19,079 nucleotides of DNA, taken from positions 1 through 19,079 of the forward strand of contig JADZBY010000598.1 in NCBI GenBank assembly GCA_020851855.1. The letters are read 5' to 3'. The first letter of the stretch is position 1; every line of letters begins with the position of its first letter. A program made the position numbers and the translations under genes. This stretch comes from Anaerolineae bacterium (lineage in GTDB: Bacteria > Chloroflexota > Anaerolineae > Aggregatilineales > UBA2796). Below the pieces are notes generated by a model. It ran no database searches. It had not been told where the DNA came from and worked only from the letters and a program-made list of their open reading frames with translations. Below are positions 13,951-19,079 of the stretch, piece after piece.

Positions 13951-16269
13951 ATGTCTCGCTACATTGCAACGCGCGCCATCCGTGGCGCAAACGCGCTGGT
14001 TACGGAAGCGGAGATGATGCTCGGCAAAGCGCTGCTCGACAAAAGCCCGGACACGCGGGTGGCTTTCCCGAACACCGCCTACTATTTGCCGCTGATCCTG
14101 GGCATGACCGGCCTGCAAATCGAAACCCTGGACCAGTTACAGCCGGTCCTGAAGCATGCCCGCGAGCTGCTGCACCCTGTCCCTGCCGGCACGCACTGGA
14201 CGCCCTACCTGGGCGAGACGCTCGATTCAGGAATGGCCACGCTGCTCGCCGCCGAGGTTATTGAGGCGATACGTTTCGTCTACGGTCTGCAGCCGGAGCC
14301 AATCGCCGGCTTTCGGCTCGAAGGCGGCGCGTCGTTTACCAGCCCGGACACCGGCAATGGGAACGGCAGCGCATCGGGCAGCGAGGCAGGCCAGAATGGG
14401 CATTTCGGTCGCCTTAATGGCCCCATCGATGACATCCAGCTACGCTCGTGGGGCATTCAACTGGTCGACGGGCGAATGCCGGGCTTCGCGGCAATCGTGG
14501 GTGCGGCCAAATCCAATGAGATCGCGGTCAAGATCGTTCGTGAGTTCCAGCGCCGCAACATCCTGTGCTTTCTGTCGGGCAACGTCAACGGGCGGAGCAT
14601 CATTCACCAGCTGATCGAAGAGGGCGTCGAGCTAGGATACGACACGTACACCGTGCCGTTTGGCACGGATACGATAAGCGCCATCTATGCCCTGGGGTTC
14701 GCCGTGCGCTCGGCGCTCACCTTTGGCGGTCTGAAGGGTGGACAGGCTCGCGACATCCTGCTCTACAACAAAGAGCGCGTATTCGCCTTTGTCCTCGCGC
14801 TTGGCGAGGTAGACGATCTCAAATATGCGGCAGCGGCGGGCGCAATCAATTTCGGCTTCCCGGTCATCGCCGACACGATCATCCCCGAAATCTTGCCAAC
14901 TGGCATCACCGCCTACGAGCACGTCGTCAGCATGCCGTTCAACGAGATCGAAGGCCAGAATGACCTGGAGCGCGCCGAGCGCCTGGTTCAGAAGTGCATT
15001 GAGGTGCGCGGCGTCAAAGTTAAGGTGTCGAACGTGCCCGTCCCGGTCCCATACGGCTCGGCGTTCGAGGGCGAAGTGGTGCGCAAGGCCGATATGCGCA
15101 TCGAGTTTGGCGGCAAACACGCGCGCTGCTTCGAATACCTGCACATGGCCGGGCTGGATGAAGTGACCGATGGCAAGGTCGAGGTCATCGGACCGGGCTT
15201 CGATGACATCCCGGCGCAAGGTCACATGGACATGGGCATCGTCATCAAGGTAGCGGGGCGCGGGATGCAACGGGACTTTGAGCCTGTGCTGGAGCGCCAG
15301 ATCCACTACTTTGTCAACGGCGCATCCGGCATCCAGCACATCGGGCAGCGCGACATTGCATGGATTCGCATCTCCCAGGCCGCCGCAGACAAGGGCTTTA
15401 ACCTGGAGCATTTCGGAAAGATCGTCCACGCGCGTTTCCATGCCGATTTCGGCGCCATCGTGGACAAGGTGCAGACGACGATCTACACCGATCCGGAGCA
15501 GATTCAGGCCTGGTTGGTCCGTGCCCGCGAGGCCTACGCCTTCCGCAACAAGCGCCTGGCCGACCTGACCGACAACGCCGTAGACGAGTTCTATTCATGC
15601 ACACTCTGCCAGTCGTTTGCGCCTAACCACGTGTGCATCGTCAGCCCGGAACGGCTCGGTCTGTGCGGCGCGTACAACTGGCTGGACTGCAAGGCGTCGT
15701 TCAGCATCAATCCCACCGGTCCCAACCAGCCCATCAAACTCGGCGCAAACATCGATGCAAAGAAAGGCTACTGGGCGGGCATCAACAATTACGCCAAATC
15801 CGGTTCGCACGGCACGGTGCAGGATGTCGCCATGTATTCGATCATGGAGAACCCGATGACGGCGTGCGGCTGTTTCGAGAGCATCGTGATGCTCATCCCC
15901 GAAGCCAACGGCGTGATGGTCGTCAGCCGCGAAGACACGAGCATGACCCCGGCTGGCATGACCTTCAGCACGCTGGCAGGCGTGGCTGGCGGTGGGCTGC
16001 AAACACCGGGCGTGATGGGTGTCGGCAAATACTACCTGATCAGCCCCAAGTTCATCTCGGCGGATGGCGGCTTCAAACGTGTCGTGTGGATGAGCAGTTT
16101 CTTGAAGGACAGCATGGCGGATGAACTGCAGGCCGTCGCCGAACGTGAAGGGGACGCCGACCTCATCGCCAGGATCGCCGATGAACGGTCCGTGACCTCG
16201 GTGGAGGAGCTGATGGCGTGGTTGGAGGAGCACAACCATCCGGCGCTAACGATGGACCCGATCTTCTGA
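13951..16269 (+). CDS. acsB: Acetyl-CoA synthase, bacterial full-length type (AcsB)
   Basis: 772 aa, ATG preceded by TAGGAGG (13937-13943). A-cluster ligands match the Moorella enzyme in spacing: C550, C553, C562 and C572 for the [4Fe-4S], and the C639-G640-C641 motif for the dinickel site. The N-terminal CODH-docking domain, absent from archaeal CdhC, is present (about 1-320), so CO can be channelled from CooS. The protein is roughly 43 residues longer than the Moorella enzyme. Much of the excess is a Gly/Ser/Asn-rich stretch around 130-157 (SPDTGNGNGSASGSEAGQNG), probably a flexible loop. It joins CO, the methyl group from the corrinoid protein and CoA to acetyl-CoA. Its stop overlaps an ATG of the next frame (TGATG). 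Confidence 0.96.
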   Translation: MSRYIATRAIRGANALVTEAEMMLGKALLDKSPDTRVAFPNTAYYLPLILGMTGLQIETLDQLQPVLKHARELLHPVPAGTHWTPYLGETLDSGMATLLAAEVIEAIRFVYGLQPEPIAGFRLEGGASFTSPDTGNGNGSASGSEAGQNGHFGRLNGPIDDIQLRSWGIQLVDGRMPGFAAIVGAAKSNEIAVKIVREFQRRNILCFLSGNVNGRSIIHQLIEEGVELGYDTYTVPFGTDTISAIYALGFAVRSALTFGGLKGGQARDILLYNKERVFAFVLALGEVDDLKYAAAAGAINFGFPVIADTIIPEILPTGITAYEHVVSMPFNEIEGQNDLERAERLVQKCIEVRGVKVKVSNVPVPVPYGSAFEGEVVRKADMRIEFGGKHARCFEYLHMAGLDEVTDGKVEVIGPGFDDIPAQGHMDMGIVIKVAGRGMQRDFEPVLERQIHYFVNGASGIQHIGQRDIAWIRISQAAADKGFNLEHFGKIVHARFHADFGAIVDKVQTTIYTDPEQIQAWLVRAREAYAFRNKRLADLTDNAVDEFYSCTLCQSFAPNHVCIVSPERLGLCGAYNWLDCKASFSINPTGPNQPIKLGANIDAKKGYWAGINNYAKSGSHGTVQDVAMYSIMENPMTACGCFESIVMLIPEANGVMVVSREDTSMTPAGMTFSTLAGVAGGGLQTPGVMGVGKYYLISPKFISADGGFKRVVWMSSFLKDSMADELQAVAEREGDADLIARIADERSVTSVEELMAWLEEHNHPALTMDPIF

Positions 16270-16283
16270 TGAGGGCTGCGACG

Positions 16284-16796
16284 ATGGCCGAGCGGCTGCT
16301 GGTACGCGACCTGATGACTGTTGGCGTGGCGACGTGTTCGCCAGACACCCCCATTCGCGATGTCGCCCGCCTGTTGCTTGAGCGAGAGCTGGAGGGCGCG
16401 GTCGTACTCGACCGGGATGGAAATGCTATCGGCGTTGTCAGCCAGGACGAACTGGTGCAGGCGTACACCCGCGATGACCGGGAGAATCTGACCGCCGAAG
16501 CGATCATGCGCGAAGGCGTCCCGCGTGTTCCTCCCGATATCTCACTGACCGCCGCGGCGCAGATCATGCGGGATCAGAGGGTGCGCGTGGTGTTCCTGAT
16601 GCACAACGCCAACGGCGTGATCTATCCTGCGGCGGCGCTGTCCTACAGACATCTGCTGCGCCACATCGCCGCGCACACTGACGCCGATCTGCAGGACCTG
16701 GGAATCGCAGCGGCGCGCAAGCCGCCCTTGGAACAATTCACCGAAAGACGCGATGCAGCCCGACGCCGAAATCGGACTTCTACAAGCCAGGAGTGA
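16284..16796 (+). CDS. Protein with two CBS domains, within the acs genes
   Basis: 170 aa from the ATG at 16284 (GAGGG at 16271-16275, 8-nt spacer). The ATG at 16269 overlapping the acsB stop is an alternative without a ribosome binding site. First CBS repeat about 5-62 (VRDLMTVGVATCSPDTPIRDVARLLL..., GAVVLDRDGNAIGVVSQDELV); second about 70-125 (TAEAIMREGVPRVPPDISLTAAAQIM..., VFLMHNANGVIYPAAALSYRHLL). CBS pairs usually bind adenosine nucleotides. No attached catalytic or DNA-binding domain is present. The C-terminal 40 residues are Arg-rich. Its place between acsB and acsD suggests it senses adenylate charge for CODH/ACS activity or assembly, but that is an inference. Confidence 0.85.
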   Translation: MAERLLVRDLMTVGVATCSPDTPIRDVARLLLERELEGAVVLDRDGNAIGVVSQDELVQAYTRDDRENLTAEAIMREGVPRVPPDISLTAAAQIMRDQRVRVVFLMHNANGVIYPAAALSYRHLLRHIAAHTDADLQDLGIAAARKPPLEQFTERRDAARRRNRTSTSQE

Positions 16797-16802
16797 GATG
16801 CT

Positions 16803-17777
16803 ATGCCGGTTGAAATCCCGAAAGAAACCTGGTCCGGTGGCGTGCGAGTGGTCACTCTTGGCGCGACGGCGGCAGAGGGCGGCGCCCGCTCGCATAGCGT
16901 AACGGTAGGCGGCGAGAAGACGCTGCCTTTCATGCACTTTGAGCACCCAGCGCCGCACCGCCCGGCTATCGCGTTTGAGATCAAGGATCGCCGCCCGGAC
17001 GACTGGTCGCCCTTGCTGTTGCAGGCATGGGGCGAGGCAGCGAGCAGCCCGGCCTCGTGGGCGAAAGCCGCTGAAGATGCCGGAGCCGATCTGGTGGCGC
17101 TGTCGCTCAGCCAGGTAGATGGCGACGGCAATCCCACCACACCGGACGGCGCTGTCAGAGCGACCAGGGCCGTATTGGCGGCGAGTGGGCTGCCGTTATT
17201 GGTCTTCGCACCCGGTCAGGCTGAGCTGGATAACGCGCTGCTGGTGCCCGTAGCTGAGGCCACGAAGGGCGAGCGACTCGTCCTCGGCATTTGCGAAGAC
17301 AAGAACTACCGCACCATTGTCGCAACGGCCATGGCAAACGGCCACCTTGTCAGCGCGCGCTCGCCCATGGACGTCAACCTTGCCAAACAGCTCAACATCC
17401 TGATCACCGACATGGGCCTGCCGCTGGATCGTATCCTGCTCGATCCGACGACGGGCGCGCTCGGTTATGGCATCGAATACGGTTACTCCGTTATGGAGCG
17501 ATTGCGCCTTGCGGCGCTGCAGGGTGATGCAATGACGCAGTCCCCAATGATCGTGACGCCGGGAGCGGAGGCGTGGAAGGCAAAAGAAGCCAAAGTTGGG
17601 CAGGACGTCCCGACCAGCTGGGGCGATTGGCGTGAGCGGGCCATCGTGTGGGAAACACTGACGGCGATTACCCTCATTGAATCGGGCGCGAACATCGTGG
17701 TCCTGCGTCATCCGGAGAGCGTCAAACGTGTGCGCACGGCGATTGACGACCTGATGTCCGTCCCGGAGACGGTATAG
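16803..17777 (+). CDS. acsD: Corrinoid iron-sulfur protein small subunit (AcsD / CdhD)
   Basis: 324 aa, ATG at 16803 with GGAGTGAG overlapping the end of the CBS gene. It is a TIM barrel of the CdhD family, with an opening ETWSGGVRVVTLGA and FMHFEHPAPHRPAIAFEIKD. Other landmarks are AGADLVALSLSQVDGDG, the VLGICEDKNYRTIVATAMANGH strand-helix, MDVNLAKQLNILITDMGLP, LLDPTTGALGYGIEYGYSVMERLR and the closing GANIVVLRHPESV. Length is normal. With the large subunit it forms the protein that carries the methyl group on cobamide between methyl-H4folate and AcsB. It has no Fe-S motif of its own, as expected. No truncation or odd residue is visible. acsC follows 18 nt later. Confidence 0.94.
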   Translation: MPVEIPKETWSGGVRVVTLGATAAEGGARSHSVTVGGEKTLPFMHFEHPAPHRPAIAFEIKDRRPDDWSPLLLQAWGEAASSPASWAKAAEDAGADLVALSLSQVDGDGNPTTPDGAVRATRAVLAASGLPLLVFAPGQAELDNALLVPVAEATKGERLVLGICEDKNYRTIVATAMANGHLVSARSPMDVNLAKQLNILITDMGLPLDRILLDPTTGALGYGIEYGYSVMERLRLAALQGDAMTQSPMIVTPGAEAWKAKEAKVGQDVPTSWGDWRERAIVWETLTAITLIESGANIVVLRHPESVKRVRTAIDDLMSVPETV

Positions 17778-17795
17778 CGGCAAGGAGAGCGCAAG

Positions 17796-19079
17796 ATGGC
17801 ACTCAGCGGAATCCAAATCTACAAGCTATTGCCGCAAACCAACTGCAAAGACTGCGGTTTTCCAACGTGCCTGGCTTTCGCCATGAAGCTGGCGGCAAAA
17901 CAGATTGAGCTATCTACCTGTCCGCACGTCAGCGCCGAAGCCAAAGCCCAGCTCGCGGAAGCTTCCGAGCCGCCCATCCGACTGATCACGCTCAAGTCCG
18001 ATGGGTACGAGGTCAAAGCGGGCAACGAAACCGTGCTATTTCGCCATGAGAAGACGTTTTATCACAAGCCAGGGATTTTCGCCCGGTTGAGCGACGACCA
18101 GACGGCGGAGGACATCACGAGCAAGGCGTCGGCCATCGATGCCTATAGCGTGAGTTACGTCGGTGTGGGGTTTGCCCTGGACGGGTTCGCGATGGAATGC
18201 GTCTCCGGCGACGCGGCACGGTTTGTGGGCGCGATCGGGGCCATCCGCGCCGCCAGCCACCGCCCGCTGATCCTCATCAGCCGCGAGCCGGGGGTCATGG
18301 CGGCTGGTCTACGCGCTATCGACGGCGAGCGGCCCCTGATCTACGGCGCAGACGCTACGAACTGGGAGGCGATGGGCAGCCTCGCGAAGCAGCACAATGC
18401 GGCGCTGACGGTGATTGCGGAGTCGCTCGACGAGCTTGCCGATCTGACCGGCAAACTCAAGGCAATGGATGTTACCGACCTGGTGCTGGATCCATCGGCG
18501 CAGCAGCTTGGCGTGTCCCTGGCGCGGCATACCCAAATTCGGCGTCTGGCGCTCAAGAAAGGCTTCCGCCCTCTGGGTTATCCGATCATCGCCTTCCCCG
18601 GCGCTGTTCACGACCCGTTGCAGGAGCCGATCCTGGCAGCACAGGCTATCGCCAAGTACGCGGGCTTCATCGTGCTGGATCACTGGACGCCGGAAACCGT
18701 CTACCCGCTCCTGGTCCTGCGCGAGAACATCTTCACCGATCCGCAGAAGCCGATTCAGGTTCAGCCAGGGCTGTACGAGATTAACGCGCCCAGACCGACC
18801 GATCCGGTTTTGGTAACGACGAACTTCAGCATCACTTACTTCGCCGTAGCCAATGAGGTTGAAAGCTCCGGGCTGCCGGGCTGGTTATTGATTGTGGATG
18901 CAGAGGGCATGAGCGTGCTGACGGCTTGGGCGGCTGGCAAGTTTGACGCGGAGCGCATCGCTAAGGCGGTCAAGCAGTTCGGGCTTGCGGACAAGGTCGA
19001 GCGAAAGCGGATCGTGCTGCCTGGGCATGTGGCCGTCCTGTCCGGCGAACTGGAAGAGGAACTGCCGGGCTGGGAAGTG
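17796..19079 (+). CDS. acsC: Corrinoid iron-sulfur protein large subunit (AcsC / CdhE), cut by the right edge
   Basis: The frame from the ATG at 17796 (AAGGAGAG at 17782-17789) is open for 428 codons to the last base, so the stop lies outside. The N-terminal Fe-S domain has the family motif C17-x2-C20-x4-C25-x16-C42 (TNCKDCGFPTC...STCPH), which binds the low-potential [4Fe-4S] cluster that reactivates Co(I). The central TIM barrel follows (about 95-330). The C-terminal corrinoid-binding domain begins near 345 (TTNFSITYFAVANEVESS), with GLPGWLLIVDAEGMSVLTAW and the LPGHVAVLSGELEEELPGW segment near the end. The usual length is about 445 aa, so roughly 20 residues are missing. It carries the methyl group to AcsB. 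Confidence 0.95.
   Translation, partial: MALSGIQIYKLLPQTNCKDCGFPTCLAFAMKLAAKQIELSTCPHVSAEAKAQLAEASEPPIRLITLKSDGYEVKAGNETVLFRHEKTFYHKPGIFARLSDDQTAEDITSKASAIDAYSVSYVGVGFALDGFAMECVSGDAARFVGAIGAIRAASHRPLILISREPGVMAAGLRAIDGERPLIYGADATNWEAMGSLAKQHNAALTVIAESLDELADLTGKLKAMDVTDLVLDPSAQQLGVSLARHTQIRRLALKKGFRPLGYPIIAFPGAVHDPLQEPILAAQAIAKYAGFIVLDHWTPETVYPLLVLRENIFTDPQKPIQVQPGLYEINAPRPTDPVLVTTNFSITYFAVANEVESSGLPGWLLIVDAEGMSVLTAWAAGKFDAERIAKAVKQFGLADKVERKRIVLPGHVAVLSGELEEELPGWEV

Noticed and set aside
14632..15441. 269-codon minus-strand frame opposite acsB
   Set aside because: Antisense to the AcsB core; no motif, and no room for its own expression signals.
1..19079. CRISPR arrays, tRNA or rRNA genes
   Set aside because: No regularly spaced direct repeats, cloverleaf-like segments or rRNA-like sequence were found by reading both strands.

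Overview
The window reads as a GC-rich anaerobic bacterial chromosome carrying the core of an H2/CO-linked Wood-Ljungdahl (reductive acetyl-CoA) pathway. The acetyl-CoA synthase is the long bacterial type, next to CdhD/CdhE-type corrinoid protein genes and a bacterial HdrABC-MvhADG set. This combination, together with the serine-recombinase debris at the left edge, suggests an uncultured acetogen-like lineage. Chloroflexota is my best guess (Desulfobacterota or another deep anaerobic phylum is possible), but this is inference from gene content only.

Left edge (1-1473): mobile-element wreckage. The first 27 codons of an ISAs1-like transposase run off the left end on the minus strand. They face away from a large-serine-recombinase remnant that has lost its catalytic domain and is cut by an in-frame TAG; a small HTH-like ORF overlaps its end. 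Positions 1474-1899 hold no convincing gene, but two short palindromes lie there, one with CRP-like half-site spacing. A near-perfect Shine-Dalgarno then opens the main cluster.

Module 1 (1900-10109, all plus strand, mostly overlapping or within 10 nt): hdrC-hdrB-hdrA-mvhD-mvhG-mvhA, a hydrogenase maturation protease, and two small cyclic-nucleotide-binding-fold proteins without DNA-binding domains. The Hdr-Mvh set encodes a cytoplasmic, flavin-based electron-bifurcating hydrogenase/heterodisulfide-reductase-type complex. It would oxidise H2 and yield reduced ferredoxin plus a reduced low-energy acceptor that the sequence does not identify.

Junction (10110-10330): about 220 nt without a gene. 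It holds a strong GC-rich hairpin and a structured stretch that resembles a divergent cobalamin riboswitch.

Module 2 (10331-19079, plus strand): a MetE/UROD-superfamily zinc methyltransferase, a small HMA-fold protein lacking the usual CXXC, cooS/acsA (CO dehydrogenase), acsB (acetyl-CoA synthase), a two-CBS-domain protein, acsD/cdhD and acsC/cdhE (cut by the right edge). Module 1 would supply reduced ferredoxin. CooS would reduce CO2 to CO. The AcsC/AcsD corrinoid protein would carry the methyl group, and AcsB would join CO, methyl and CoA to acetyl-CoA. The MetE-like protein plausibly uses methyl-corrinoid for methionine synthesis or feeds methyl groups in. The folate branch, the AcsE-type methyltransferase and the Ni-insertion ATPase CooC/AcsF are not in the window.
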